Of a DNA stretch of 60,851 bases, positions 22,573 through 32,929 are shown one piece after another. The stretch covers positions 1-60,851 of the forward strand of contig JAFQSM010000018.1 of NCBI GenBank assembly GCA_017409575.1. Reading direction: 5' to 3'. The stretch comes from Clostridia bacterium (lineage in GTDB: Bacteria; Bacillota; Clostridia; Monoglobales; Monoglobaceae). A program made the translations under genes and the position numbers. How positions within the stretch are numbered: position 1 is the stretch's first letter; the number at the start of each line of letters is the position of its first letter. The notes under the pieces are model-generated. The model worked only from the letters and a program-made list of their open reading frames with translations, was not told where the DNA came from and did not search any database.

Positions 22573-24606
22573 TTAAAATATTGATGCTACAGTGAAAAAC
22601 GCTGTTGAAACAATCCATGCCGCCGCAAGCTGAACAGCAACCGCAAAAAGAGTCCATCTGCCCGACCTCGTTTCGCGATGTATGGTTGCAATGGTGGCAA
22701 CACACGGCACATAAAGCAGACAGAAAATCATCATGGAGTAAGCATTTGCCGCACCAAAACCGCTTGCGCTCAAAACAGCCGCAAGGCTTGACATTCCTGC
22801 ATCAGATGCGATGTTGCCTATTCCATAAAGGACACTCATACTTGATACAACGACTTCCTTTGCGGCAATTCCCGAAATAAGAGCCACAATAATCTGCCAG
22901 TATCCAAGTCCTGCCGGAGTCATAGCCGGAACAAGCAATTTGCCAATGCCTGCCGCAAAGCTTTGCGACATATCATCTACCTTGCCGCTTGTACCAAAGT
23001 TAAGAAGCGCCCACAGAATAATGGATGCTACAAAAATCGTTGTTCCTGCTTTTGTCAGGTAGTCACGGATTTTTTCCCAGACATATATTCGTATATTTCG
23101 CAAATTTGGCGATTTATACTCAGGAAGCTCAATGAGCAGAGTATTGACTTCGTGCTTTTTCGAAAAAGCCGAAAGTAGTTTTGCCACAACAATCGCAACC
23201 ACAACCCCGATTACATACATCGAATATGCCGCAAGCATTGCATTTTGAGCAAAAAACATCTGTGACAAAAGGACATAAACCGGGAGCCTTGCACTGCATG
23301 ACATAAACGGCGTAACCATAATTGTCCTGAGCCTGTCCTGATTGTTTTCAAGCGCACGCGACGCCATAACCGCCGGAACGGTACAGCCAAACCCAAGCAG
23401 CATCGGTATAAACGCCCTGCCCGAAAGTCCTATTTTTGACATTATCCCGTCCATAACATACGCCACACGCGACATATATCCGCTGTCTTCCAAAACAGCC
23501 AGAGCAAGGAACAAAATAAAGATATTTGGCAGGAATGTAAGCACTCCGCCCACACCGGCAATAACACCGTCGACCAGAAGCGAAGTCAAAATCCCGCCTG
23601 CATTCACTTTTGTCAAAAACTCCACCGCCGCAAGCGAAAACCACTCAAGCGCCGTCTCAAAATATCCTTTCAGCCAGTCGCCTACTGTAAAGGTCAAAAA
23701 GAAGACAAGTGCCATAATTCCCAAAAATATCGGCCCACCCCAAATTGGATGGGTAATTATTCTGTCCGCCTTGTCGGTCGAATGACTCTTCTTATCGCGG
23801 TTTACCAATACCTCGCTCACAATTTCTTCAATAAAATCATAACGCTGGCTTATGATTTCCTCTTCAAAGCTTCTGTCGGCTATGCCTGCAAGGTTAAGAG
23901 GATACCTTTCGCAGATTTCGCGGTCAGCCTCCAAAATTTTTATTGCATGCCATCTGCTGTTTTTTATGTCGGGATACTTGGTTTCCAAAAGCTCCGAAAT
24001 CTTGTCAATCTTATCCTCAATCTCGTCACTGTAAACCATTGCATACTCATCGTGATGCGAATGTTCGTGCTCGCCCGACTGGTGATGATGCTCAAATCTG
24101 TCAAATGCTTTGTCGTGATGGTGTGCCACAGCGTGCATCAGGATATTAAGTCCCGTACGCTTTCGCGCGCAAACCGGGACAACCGGAACTCCAAGCATCT
24201 CGGGCAGTCGGTGAAGGTCAATCTCCATACCCCGTTCCTCGACAATATCCATCATGTTAAGGGCAAGAACAACAGGCTTGCCAAGCTCGATAAGCTGAAG
24301 AGTCAGGTACAGGTTTCTCTCGAGCGATGATGCATCGGCGATGTCTATAATAACATCAACCTCGTCGTCAAGTATGTACTGCCTTGCGAGCCTTTCTTCC
24401 ATAGTATATGAAGTCAGCGAATATGTCCCCGGCAGGTCAATCAGCTTGTACTTTTGGTTGTGGTACGACATAGCCCCTTCTTTTTTCTCTACTGTAACGC
24501 CGGGCCAGTTGGCAACCTTGAGGTTTGCTCCGGTATATGCATTAAAAAGCGTGGTTTTGCCGCAATTGGGGTTGCCTGCAAATGCAACATTTATTTCTGT
24601 ACTCAT
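22573..24606 (-). CDS. feoB: Ferrous iron transport protein B
   Basis: 677 residues. N-terminal G-protein domain: G1 GNPNCGKTT (residues 11-19), G3 DLPG (57-60), G4 NMMD (117-120), then a helical GDI region; the membrane part starts near residue 290 with two Gate motifs and about eight to ten helices. It imports Fe2+ across the cytoplasmic membrane. Between residues 158 and 187, just after the G domain, sits an extra loop with eleven histidines (AHHHD, FEHHHQ, HEHSHHDEY), a likely metal-binding insert. It overlaps feoA by 4 bp (ATGA). Confidence 0.97.
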   Translation of the reverse strand: MSTEINVAFAGNPNCGKTTLFNAYTGANLKVANWPGVTVEKKEGAMSYHNQKYKLIDLPGTYSLTSYTMEERLARQYILDDEVDVIIDIADASSLERNLYLTLQLIELGKPVVLALNMMDIVEERGMEIDLHRLPEMLGVPVVPVCARKRTGLNILMHAVAHHHDKAFDRFEHHHQSGEHEHSHHDEYAMVYSDEIEDKIDKISELLETKYPDIKNSRWHAIKILEADREICERYPLNLAGIADRSFEEEIISQRYDFIEEIVSEVLVNRDKKSHSTDKADRIITHPIWGGPIFLGIMALVFFLTFTVGDWLKGYFETALEWFSLAAVEFLTKVNAGGILTSLLVDGVIAGVGGVLTFLPNIFILFLALAVLEDSGYMSRVAYVMDGIMSKIGLSGRAFIPMLLGFGCTVPAVMASRALENNQDRLRTIMVTPFMSCSARLPVYVLLSQMFFAQNAMLAAYSMYVIGVVVAIVVAKLLSAFSKKHEVNTLLIELPEYKSPNLRNIRIYVWEKIRDYLTKAGTTIFVASIILWALLNFGTSGKVDDMSQSFAAGIGKLLVPAMTPAGLGYWQIIVALISGIAAKEVVVSSMSVLYGIGNIASDAGMSSLAAVLSASGFGAANAYSMMIFCLLYVPCVATIATIHRETRSGRWTLFAVAVQLAAAWIVSTAFFTVASIF

Positions 24607-24872
24607 CTGCCGCCCTCCTCTTTTTTGTCTGATGCTTCTACTTCAATGCCGTTTGCAAATTCTGCACCAAGGGCAAATCTTGTGCCACGGACTTTGATTA
24701 TCTTTGTTCCCGATTTTTTGGAACCCAGCACCACAACGCGTGAATTCCCAGTCATGCCAAGGATTTCGAGTCTGCGTTTTACCGGCATATCAAGACTGAT
24801 GTCTTTCACAAAATATTCTTGTCCGATTTTTCCTTCGCTAAGTCTCACTGTCTGTACCTGCCTTTTTTCCAA
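24603..24872 (-). CDS. feoA: Ferrous iron transport protein A
   Basis: 89 residues from TTG 24872, or 81 from GTG 24848 (which has GGCAGG upstream); both overlap the glycosyltransferase gene. One SH3-like FeoA domain: LSEGKIGQEYFVKDI, RRLEILGMTGNSRVVVL and ALGAEFANGIEV. It stimulates FeoB. The C-terminus is charged (ASDKKEEGGR). Its 4-bp overlap with feoB implies coupled translation. Confidence 0.9.
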   Translation of the reverse strand: MEKRQVQTVRLSEGKIGQEYFVKDISLDMPVKRRLEILGMTGNSRVVVLGSKKSGTKIIKVRGTRFALGAEFANGIEVEASDKKEEGGR

Positions 24873-25968
24873 TCTCTAAAATAAAGTTTATAAAATCTTC
24901 TGTTGCGTTTGGCTTGCCAAGAATTTTTACCATCTGTCTGAGGCCCTCAAGCCGCTTGTTGTTTGCAAACATCTGGCAAATCACCTCGTCAACAGGGTAG
25001 GTCGGGCTGACCTTCACTGCCGCTCCGTTATTGAGCAAAAACTCAACATTCCTGTCCTCTTGTCCGGGGATTGGGTTTGCCATAACAATCGGCAGTCCTT
25101 TTGCCAAAGCCTCGCTGGTGGTAAGTCCACCAGGCTTTGTAATTATGCAGTCGGCGGCATCCATAAACAAATCAACCTTGTCCGAAAATCCATAATTGTA
25201 AACCTTATGTTTAAAATTCATCCTGTCTACCTGCTTTTTAAGGCGTTGATTGTGTCCACAAACCGATATTATCTGAAAGTCTGCATTCGCCTCATCAAGA
25301 GTTTTTATCATCTTTCCAAGCTTGCCGTAACCCATACTTCCGCTCATAACAAGAACGGTTGGCTGCTCATCTATTTCCAACATCCGTCTTGCTTCGCCCT
25401 TTTCGATTCCGTTTGCAAATTTGGGGTCGATGGGTATGCCCAGAGGGATAACTTTTTCGGCTGATATTCCCTTTTTTGTCGCCTGACTTACCAAAAGGTC
25501 GGTCGCTGTGATATAATGGTCAAGCTCGGTCTCTTCCCAGTACGGATGAACGGTAAAGTCCGTCACAATTCCGACTGTTTTTACATTTTCCCCGATTTTT
25601 TTCTTTATGCTGCTTACAAGCATTGCCGCAAAGACATGAGTACAGATAATCACATCAGGCATATACTCATTCACAAATTTCGTCAGTTTGCGCGCCATAA
25701 TGCTGCTTGTAATCTTGACAACGCTTCTTTCCTTGCTGTCTGTATCGCGCTTTTCTGCCATGCGATATGCCTTGCCATAAACCTTAGGAAGTCGCTTTGT
25801 GGACATAAGGTAACCGTGCGAAACCACTTCCTTTAGAACAGGATTTATATATTCAAACACATCCATCGAAAGTGAGTCTGCGCCGCTTTCCAAAAGACAC
25901 CTGCTCAAGTTTTTTGCAACCTGATTGTGTCCCTGTCCCGTCGTTATTGTCAAAATCAATGTCCGCAT
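24838..25968 (-). CDS. MGDG synthase / UgtP-type glycosyltransferase
   Basis: 376 residues from ATG 25968 (MRTLILTITTGQGHNQVA) with AAGGA upstream. GT-B fold: an N-terminal Gly-rich loop (TTGQGHN) and MGDG-synthase region (ICTHVFAAMLV), then a C-terminal UDP-sugar site with VMSGSMGYGKLGK, DCIITKPGGLTTSEAL and IPGQEDRN. Family members add glucose or galactose to diacylglycerol to make glycolipids that anchor lipoteichoic acid; some act as cell-size sensors. Substrate not provable here. It overlaps feoA. Confidence 0.85.
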   Translation of the reverse strand: MRTLILTITTGQGHNQVAKNLSRCLLESGADSLSMDVFEYINPVLKEVVSHGYLMSTKRLPKVYGKAYRMAEKRDTDSKERSVVKITSSIMARKLTKFVNEYMPDVIICTHVFAAMLVSSIKKKIGENVKTVGIVTDFTVHPYWEETELDHYITATDLLVSQATKKGISAEKVIPLGIPIDPKFANGIEKGEARRMLEIDEQPTVLVMSGSMGYGKLGKMIKTLDEANADFQIISVCGHNQRLKKQVDRMNFKHKVYNYGFSDKVDLFMDAADCIITKPGGLTTSEALAKGLPIVMANPIPGQEDRNVEFLLNNGAAVKVSPTYPVDEVICQMFANNKRLEGLRQMVKILGKPNATEDFINFILEIGKKAGTDSET

Positions 25969-25987
25969 AACATCAATCCTTCCCTTT

Positions 25988-28900
25988 CTAAACTTCAACA
26001 AACTCGCCGCAATCCAAAAAACAAAGCCAGCACTCGTCAACGCGTCTTTCAAGTATTTCCGCAAGTGCCTTTTTGTAGTATTTCATCTGAACGCTGTACT
26101 TCTTCGAAAGGTCCTTTGCTTCCTCCGCACTTTTTGCTCTGTCGGTCTTAAAGTCCAGGAGAACAACCCGACCGCCCTCTTCTTCAAAAAAGCAGTCCAT
26201 TGTACCCTGAAGCAAAACTTCGCCCTGCTCTGCGCTATTATATACCTCGCTGACAGATGCTGTGGTATAAAAACTGAACTCACGCTCCAGGCGTTTCGCC
26301 TTTTTAAGCCGTTTGCCTATATCACTTTCAAAAAAGTCGGCTATTTTTTTTGCATCAACTGCATCCGCCTGAGTTTTGGTCAGGGTCCCCTCTGCCTGCA
26401 ATTTTTCAAGCAGAGCATCCACATCTTCGGGCGAATTTATCGTCTTTGGGTCTGCCATCTGCATAACAAAATGCACAATCGTACCCCTCTCGGCTCCGCT
26501 AAGTTTTTCAAGCGGGCGGAAAGACGAAATTTTAAGTTCGTCAATTTGTGGTGTATGATCCTCTTCCTCTGCCTGCATCCGCTTTACTTCGCTGACCGAA
26601 AGCTTTACCGGAATCTTTCCAAGATACTTTCTTTCGTATTCGTACATCAGCTTTTCGCCTATCTCATTTGCAAAAGTTTCTTCGATTTCCCGGGATTCAT
26701 TTGCAAAAACATCTTCTTTTTGATGCTGCAAATCTATCTCGTTCTGGTTCTTGTAAACAACCGTTTTTATTTCAAATCCGGTATCAACAGGGGTTATTAT
26801 ATCTTCAAAGTCAAAAAACTCCCTCAGATTCCGGGCATCTTTGTGTCTCAGCACCGCCGCCATAATCCAGTCGGCAAAGCAAAGCTTTCGTCTTACGTAA
26901 GCGCTCTTTGCCTGTCCGCTTTTTTGATAAAGCGGAAGTGCAGGACCTGACTTTGTGCTTCTGAATGTTGATGTCACTATAAGCTTTTCGCGTGCTCTTG
27001 TAAGCGCAACATAAAGAAGCCGCATTTCTTCCGAAATCAGTTCGGACTTCGCCTGTGCCGCCACAATATCACGCGGAAGCGACGGATATCTTACCCTGAG
27101 CTTTGTATCCACAAAGTCCGCCGCAAGACCCATATTGGTGTTCCATATTATGTTGTTTGAAAGGTCCCTTGTATTAAAGCTGTGCGCCGTATCCGAAAGT
27201 ATAACAACAGGAAATTCAAGGCCTTTTGACTTGTGTATAGTCATAATCCTGACCACATCGTCCCCGTCTCCCAAAATTTTTGACGGGGTCAAGTCGTCGC
27301 CCTGACTTCTTATATTTTCAATATACATCATAAAGCCAAAAAGACCGCGCATACCGGTATGTTCAAATTCCGCGGCGCGTTCAAAAAGCAGCCTCAGATT
27401 TGCCTGACGCTCAACACCCCGGCTTTGCGCCCCAGAATATGCATAATAGCCATATTCATAATATATGTGCCAGATTATATTCTCAACACTGGTGTCCTGC
27501 GATTTTTTCCGAAGCTTCAAAAGCTCGTTCAAAAATCCTGCCGCTTTTTTGCTGCCATTTTCTGCCGCATATTCGACCGCATCAAAAAAGCAACCGTCAC
27601 GCTTGCTTGCACGCATTTCGGCAAGCTCTTCGGGCGAAAATCCCCAGATTGGCGAACGCATAACCGCGATAAGCGGAATGTCCTGCCTTGGATTGTCAAC
27701 AATTTTGAGGAACGACAAAACCGTCTGTACCTCTCTTGCATCAAGATAGCTTCTGCCCACCTCAGTATAAACAGGTATTCCAAATTCCTCGAATGTTTGT
27801 TCAAAAATCGGGGCAGCAACGCTTGTGTTTCGCATAAGAACCACAATGTCACGATACTCTATCTTTCGCATAATTCCTTTATTTTTGTCAAATACCAGTG
27901 TCCCCGAGTCCATCATTTCGCGGATTCGCTTTGCCGCAATTCTTGCCTCAAGCTCGCGTCCGGACAAAAGCTCCTCGCCTTCAGGAACTTCGCCGTTGCT
28001 GCACGCAAAATGAAATTCGGGCACAAATACATCTGTATCTGTGCCGTCAGGGTATTCGGCACCCCTGATAAGATACTCGTCTTCGGTATATTCAACATCG
28101 CCGATTTCGCGGCTCATAACCATACTGAATATAAAGTTTGCCACATCAACCACCGCTTTGCGGCTGCGGAAGTTTTTGAAAAGCCTTATAAGATGACCCT
28201 CGTCCAAATCGTTGTCATAGCTTTGGTACTTGTCAGCAAACAAAGCAGGCACTGCATTCCGGAATGTATAAATACTTTGCTTCAGGTCCCCGACCATAAA
28301 TATATTTGAATTCTGTTTTGAAACCACTTTGAATATCGTATCCTGGATATGATTTGTATCCTGATACTCGTCAATAAGTATTTCTTTGTATTTTTTTTGC
28401 AGAGCCCGGGCGGTTTCGGTAGGTGTGCCGTCTTTGCCTGCAAGAAGCTTGAGTGCCTCGTGCTCGAGGTCCGAAAAATCAAGAAAGTTTTTTTCGCGTT
28501 TAAGCTTTGTGTAGCTTCGGTCGCAAATAAGAACAATGTTTTTAAGTGTCCTCAGCACAGGATATGTCTTTTCTATCCTGTCAAGCATCTCTTCTTCAGG
28601 GATTTTGTGCATTTCCCAGATATCTGCCATGCTGTCTTTTGCAAGTTGTCTGAGTGCCTTGATTTTGTTTTGTGCCGCAACGGTCAGGGGGTCTGCATTT
28701 CGCATGCCCTGAGGGAGTCTTTCAAAATCAAAAGCCAAAACACTTGCCCTTACAGATGCATAATTATAATTCTGTTCACTGCAGGCAATCCTTTCTGCCC
28801 TCGCCTTTTCTTCGGCAAAAAAGGCATTGTACGAATGTTTGTCACCAAGATTTTTTTCTGTTTCTTCCTGGATTTCAGCATAAATCCCACATATTTCATC

Positions 28901-29575
28901 AAAAAGCTGTCCGGTCTTTTGTCCCAGCCAGTTTTGCCACGCCGTACCCTGTATTGTCCGGTCCCTGCCGGCTTTATAAAATTCGCGGACTGCCGCGTTC
29001 AGCCATTTTGCCGGATATGGCATACTTTTGCAAAACGAAAGCAACGAAAGAACAGTCTCACGAAGAAGCGAATCGTTCTTTATTCCGCCATAGCCCATAA
29101 CCAAATCTGCCATTGATTTGTCCTTTTCTATTTTGCCGTAAAATCTTTCCAACACGCTTGAAAGCGCCTCATCAAGAAGCATCTTGTTCTCGGTTTCGGA
29201 AACAAGTGAAAACCTGACAGGAAGGTCCGTTATATGTATATTGTTTTTTATAATCTGCAGGCAAAACGAATGTATTGTCGATATATTTGCCGAGTGTATA
29301 AGCAGCCGTTGTTTTTGAAGATGCGCATTTTGTGGATTTTCTGCCAAAGCTTTTTCAATCGCAGCCGAAATCTTTTCGCGCATTTCTCTTGCCGCGGCAT
29401 CAGTAAAAGTCAGGACCAGAAGTTCGTTTATGTTCACGGGGTTTTCCTCGCGACAAATAAGCTCGATTATCCTTTGTACCAAAACTGCAGTCTTGCCCGA
29501 GCCTGCCGCTGCCGCAAGCAAAATGTTCTTGCCGCTGTATTCAATTGCTTCGCGTTGTTCTTTTGTCCACTTCAC
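25988..29575 (-). CDS. addA: ATP-dependent helicase/nuclease subunit A
   Basis: About 1195 residues from GTG 29575 (VKWTKEQREAI matches the usual MKWT-EQ- start, with AAAGGGG upstream); a TTG at 29617 would overlap the previous gene. Helicase motif I AAAAGSGKTAVLVQRI, motif II DEYQDTN and motif VI YVALTRAREKL are clear, giving 3'-5' UvrD/Rep-type translocase activity. The C-terminal RecB-like nuclease keeps LLDFKTDRA and the following Q-KYYKKAL. AddAB processes double-strand breaks for recombination. No addB is adjacent, though it usually precedes addA. Confidence 0.93.
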   Translation of the reverse strand: MKWTKEQREAIEYSGKNILLAAAAGSGKTAVLVQRIIELICREENPVNINELLVLTFTDAAAREMREKISAAIEKALAENPQNAHLQKQRLLIHSANISTIHSFCLQIIKNNIHITDLPVRFSLVSETENKMLLDEALSSVLERFYGKIEKDKSMADLVMGYGGIKNDSLLRETVLSLLSFCKSMPYPAKWLNAAVREFYKAGRDRTIQGTAWQNWLGQKTGQLFDEICGIYAEIQEETEKNLGDKHSYNAFFAEEKARAERIACSEQNYNYASVRASVLAFDFERLPQGMRNADPLTVAAQNKIKALRQLAKDSMADIWEMHKIPEEEMLDRIEKTYPVLRTLKNIVLICDRSYTKLKREKNFLDFSDLEHEALKLLAGKDGTPTETARALQKKYKEILIDEYQDTNHIQDTIFKVVSKQNSNIFMVGDLKQSIYTFRNAVPALFADKYQSYDNDLDEGHLIRLFKNFRSRKAVVDVANFIFSMVMSREIGDVEYTEDEYLIRGAEYPDGTDTDVFVPEFHFACSNGEVPEGEELLSGRELEARIAAKRIREMMDSGTLVFDKNKGIMRKIEYRDIVVLMRNTSVAAPIFEQTFEEFGIPVYTEVGRSYLDAREVQTVLSFLKIVDNPRQDIPLIAVMRSPIWGFSPEELAEMRASKRDGCFFDAVEYAAENGSKKAAGFLNELLKLRKKSQDTSVENIIWHIYYEYGYYAYSGAQSRGVERQANLRLLFERAAEFEHTGMRGLFGFMMYIENIRSQGDDLTPSKILGDGDDVVRIMTIHKSKGLEFPVVILSDTAHSFNTRDLSNNIIWNTNMGLAADFVDTKLRVRYPSLPRDIVAAQAKSELISEEMRLLYVALTRAREKLIVTSTFRSTKSGPALPLYQKSGQAKSAYVRRKLCFADWIMAAVLRHKDARNLREFFDFEDIITPVDTGFEIKTVVYKNQNEIDLQHQKEDVFANESREIEETFANEIGEKLMYEYERKYLGKIPVKLSVSEVKRMQAEEEDHTPQIDELKISSFRPLEKLSGAERGTIVHFVMQMADPKTINSPEDVDALLEKLQAEGTLTKTQADAVDAKKIADFFESDIGKRLKKAKRLEREFSFYTTASVSEVYNSAEQGEVLLQGTMDCFFEEEGGRVVLLDFKTDRAKSAEEAKDLSKKYSVQMKYYKKALAEILERRVDECWLCFLDCGEFVEV

Positions 29576-29594
29576 TTGCCGCTTTGCCCCTTTC

Positions 29595-30491
29595 TTAAAG
29601 CTTTGGGTCCGTCTCAATCCTTTTGCCCTTTAAATACTCCAGCTCACCCGCCGGGGACACAAAATTAAACTCAATTTTGTACGCCCTCAGCATTTGAAAA
29701 TCCTTGCCGCCATTCTTCTTTGCGCCGTACTTGACATCGCCCACAAGCGGATGCCCGATGGCTGCAAAAGAAGCACGAATCTGATGTGTTCTGCCCGAAA
29801 TCAGTTTTACCTCCACCAAGCCGTTGTCATCAAGCGAACGGTAAAATGTCAGGCAAGGCTTTGCACCTTTTTTTGAATCCTTATAAAAATAAACCTTTCG
29901 CTCCGCCTCGTTCTTGAGTGTATAGCCTTCAATTTTGCCCGTTTTGGGTGTGATTGGCACATTCTCTACCCGGGCTACATAAAACTTGTCTATCTCACGA
30001 TTTTTAAGTTTTTCGTTGATTAATCTGAGTGCTGCAGCATTCTTTGCCGCAATCACAAGTCCTGATGTGTTTTTGTCTATTCGATTGCAAAGTGCAGGTG
30101 CAAAAGTGTTTTCGTTCTTTGGGTCATACTCACCTTTTTCAAAAAGATATGACTGAACGCGTTCAAGCAGACATCCGTCCTCGCCATGTACCGAAATTCC
30201 TGACGGCTTGTCGGCAACAAGAATATTCTTGTCTTCGTACACGACCAAAAGCGGAAGACTTTTTTTGATCGTCTCACTTGCTTCGCTAAAAAACTCGTCA
30301 TTGATATAAAGTTCCAGTACATCACCAACTTCAAGAATGTACGAAATCTCCTGCTTTTTGCCGTTTACCTTGACTCTTTTTTTGCGCAGCCATTTGTAAA
30401 TCATCCCCATGGGTGCATCTTTAAGCAGCTTGCTTAAAAACTTGTCAAGGCGCTGACCGGCATCATTTTGTCCTGTAACAAACCTCTTCAT
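29595..30491 (-). CDS. RluA-family pseudouridine synthase
   Basis: 298 residues. N-terminal S4 RNA-binding domain (about 1-75: GQRLDKFLSKLLKDAP, RKKRVKVNGK) and a catalytic domain with NRIDKNTSGLVIAAK (catalytic Asp in R-D--TSG) and SGRTHQIRASFAAIGHPLVGD. It isomerises uridine to pseudouridine in rRNA or tRNA; the target (RluC/RluD-like) is not clear. ATG 30491 follows AAAGGAC, 16 bp after mnmG. Confidence 0.9.
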   Translation of the reverse strand: MKRFVTGQNDAGQRLDKFLSKLLKDAPMGMIYKWLRKKRVKVNGKKQEISYILEVGDVLELYINDEFFSEASETIKKSLPLLVVYEDKNILVADKPSGISVHGEDGCLLERVQSYLFEKGEYDPKNENTFAPALCNRIDKNTSGLVIAAKNAAALRLINEKLKNREIDKFYVARVENVPITPKTGKIEGYTLKNEAERKVYFYKDSKKGAKPCLTFYRSLDDNGLVEVKLISGRTHQIRASFAAIGHPLVGDVKYGAKKNGGKDFQMLRAYKIEFNFVSPAGELEYLKGKRIETDPKL

Positions 30492-30506
30492 TTAAAATCT
30501 GTCCTT

Positions 30507-32369
30507 TTATTTTTTCAGATAAACCACCAACACCGCGATATCGGCAGGCGAAACTCCCGAAATACGCGATGCCTGACCGATCGAAAGGGGTCTAAGCTTT
30601 TCAAGCTTTTGTCTTGCCTCAATCCTGAGTCCGCTGATTGATGAATAATCTATATCTTCGGGAATTTTTTTGTTCTCAAGCTTTTTGAACTTGTTTGCCT
30701 GAGCAATCTGCCGGTTTATGTACCCCTCATACTTGATGCTGATTTCAACCTGTTCGGTTACTTCTTTGGGAAGCACAGGCCTATCGGGGTCAAGTACCGC
30801 CAATTTTTCGTAAGTAACTTCGGGGCGTTTAAGCAAATCGTTTGCGTGAATGCCCGTCGTTATGGGTGTTGCCGAAAGGCTTGTCAAAAACTCGTTGACC
30901 TCGGCACTTGGCGGATAGATAATCTTCGAAAGTCGTTCTATCTCCGCATCTATCATATTCTTTTTTTCTACAAATCTGTCATAGCGGCCTTTTGAAATAA
31001 GTCCTATTTCATATCCAAATCGGGTAAGCCTTAAATCCGCATTATCCTGCCTTAAAATAAGTCTGTATTCTGACCTTGAAGTCATCATACGATACGGCTC
31101 ATTTGTACCTTTTGTGACCAGATCATCAATCAAAGTTCCGATATATGCATCACTTCGGTCAAGCACAAACGGCGGTCTTTTCAAAATTTTGAGTGCCGCG
31201 TTTATACCTGCCACAAGTCCCTGCGCTGCTGCCTCTTCGTATCCTGATGTTCCGTTGAACTGTCCGGCACCATAAAGGCCCGGAATATCTTTGAATTCAA
31301 GAGTAGCCTTAAGCTGCAAAGGATTGCAGCAATCATATTCGATTGCATACGCATTTCGGGTAACCTGAGCATTTTCAAGGCCCGGAAGAGTTTTAAGCAT
31401 CTCAAGCTGAACTTCCTCGGGCAGACTGCTTGAAAAGCCCTGAATATACATTTCCTCGGTGTCCTCACCCATAGGCTCAATAAAAAGCTGATGCCGTTCT
31501 TTGTCCTTAAATCTTACTATCTTGTCCTCAATCGACGGACAATATCGTGGTCCTATACCCTTTATTTCTCCGCCATAAAGCGGCGAGCGATGTATGTTGT
31601 CAAGTATCACCTTGTGTGTCTTCTCGTTTGTGTAAGTGACAAAACAGCTTACTGTGTTTTCAAGCTTTTTCTCTGTTTCAAACGAAAACGGCGTTATCTC
31701 GTCATCGCCTTTTTGTTCCTCAAGCTCCGAAAAATCAATACTGCGGCGATTTACTCTTGGCGGTGTGCCCGTCTTAAATCGCACAAGCTCAACCCCTATA
31801 TCCCTCAGGTTCTGCGAAAGCTCTGTCGCAGGGAATACTCCGTCGGGACCACTCTCCTGACTGAATTCGCCGATTATAATTCTTGATTTAAGATATGTGC
31901 CAGTCGAGATTACAACCGCCTTGCAAAAATATCTTGCGCCCATTCTTGTATCAACAGACTCCACGCAGCCGTCCTTGTCAAGATTGACCCTCACAATCTC
32001 GCCCTGCTTGACATGAAGATTGTCACACATCTCAAGACGGTGTTTCATTTCGTTCTGGTATGCGCGTCTGTCAATCTGGGCGCGAAGCGAATAAACCGCA
32101 GGGCCTTTGCCCCGGTTAAGAATTCTTGACTGCAAAAGTGTTGCGTCTGCCGCCTTGCCCATCTCGCCGCCCAAAGCATCAATTTCGCGCACAAGATGAC
32201 CCTTTGCCGTGCCGCCTATACTTGGGTTGCACGGAAGGTTTGCAATGCTGTCAAGGCTTATGGAAAAAAGACAAGTACTAAGTCCAAGCCTTGCCGCCGC
32301 AAACGACGCTTCCACGCCTGCGTGTCCGCCACCCACTACTATTACATCATAACTTCCTGCTGTAAACAC
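30507..32369 (-). CDS. mnmG: tRNA uridine-5-carboxymethylaminomethyl modification enzyme MnmG
   Basis: 620 residues from GTG 32369 ([18 protein letters not shown]), placed seven nt after GGAGGG; an earlier ATG overlaps the previous gene and adds 24 unlikely residues. FAD-binding [32 protein letters not shown] and [15 protein letters not shown] ([14 protein letters not shown]) signatures are intact. With MnmE it installs cmnm5 at wobble uridine 34. No mnmE is in the window. Confidence 0.96.
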   Translation of the reverse strand: MFTAGSYDVIVVGGGHAGVEASFAAARLGLSTCLFSISLDSIANLPCNPSIGGTAKGHLVREIDALGGEMGKAADATLLQSRILNRGKGPAVYSLRAQIDRRAYQNEMKHRLEMCDNLHVKQGEIVRVNLDKDGCVESVDTRMGARYFCKAVVISTGTYLKSRIIIGEFSQESGPDGVFPATELSQNLRDIGVELVRFKTGTPPRVNRRSIDFSELEEQKGDDEITPFSFETEKKLENTVSCFVTYTNEKTHKVILDNIHRSPLYGGEIKGIGPRYCPSIEDKIVRFKDKERHQLFIEPMGEDTEEMYIQGFSSSLPEEVQLEMLKTLPGLENAQVTRNAYAIEYDCCNPLQLKATLEFKDIPGLYGAGQFNGTSGYEEAAAQGLVAGINAALKILKRPPFVLDRSDAYIGTLIDDLVTKGTNEPYRMMTSRSEYRLILRQDNADLRLTRFGYEIGLISKGRYDRFVEKKNMIDAEIERLSKIIYPPSAEVNEFLTSLSATPITTGIHANDLLKRPEVTYEKLAVLDPDRPVLPKEVTEQVEISIKYEGYINRQIAQANKFKKLENKKIPEDIDYSSISGLRIEARQKLEKLRPLSIGQASRISGVSPADIAVLVVYLKK

Positions 32370-32391
32370 ATTAGTCCCTCCGGCTGATAAA

Positions 32392-32916
32392 TTAATCCTC
32401 TGTACAGATTTTAAGTATTTGCTCATAAATTTTGTCTGCATTCTTTTTGAAGTAGTTTGCTACCCTTTGTGCATTACTTCTTTTGCCCATATTAAGCGAA
32501 AGTTCCAGAACAGGCACGCGATTTTCGCTTATGCTGCACTTTGCCATATACTGCTCATCTGCCGCAAAAACCACCTCGGCACTTATTGCATTGGGGTCGG
32601 CAAGCTCGTCATACTTAATTCTGCCGATTGCCGAGTCAATCCTCTGCCTTATGCTGTACGGAATGCGGTCCTGAAAGTATATGTGTGCTGCCTCGCCGCT
32701 CTCGCTCAAGGCAAGACACTCCTCGTTAAGATAAAACTTTTTGAATATATAGCCATCCTCCAGAAGTTCTGCCAAAGCCTCGGACAAGTCAAAGTATTCC
32801 ATAATATCCTTGTCCCAGGTAAAAATCTCATAAAGTCTGCTTTCCTGGACAGGTGCCTTGTGTTGCCTTATGGCATAAAGCACCGCAAATTTCATTTCTT
32901 CTTTTTCAAGATACAT
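32392..32916 (-). CDS. DUF4364 family protein
   Basis: 174 residues, cytoplasmic. N-terminal winged-helix-like part (about 1-75: [23 protein letters not shown] and [13 protein letters not shown]), then a beta-rich part ending in an alkaline helix. The arrangement matches the DUF4364 family of Clostridia, putative transcription regulators of unknown target. AAGGA precedes the ATG. It sits between degV and mnmG on the same strand. Confidence 0.75.
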   Translation of the reverse strand: MYLEKEEMKFAVLYAIRQHKAPVQESRLYEIFTWDKDIMEYFDLSEALAELLEDGYIFKKFYLNEECLALSESGEAAHIYFQDRIPYSIRQRIDSAIGRIKYDELADPNAISAEVVFAADEQYMAKCSISENRVPVLELSLNMGKRSNAQRVANYFKKNADKIYEQILKICTED

Positions 32917-32929
32917 ACCAAATCAATCC

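Noticed and set aside
25925..26950. 341-codon open frame on the plus strand inside addA
   Set aside because: Antisense to an intact, motif-complete addA; composition is a reflection of its codon use. The same applies to the 316-codon frame at 27359-28309 and other long antisense frames.
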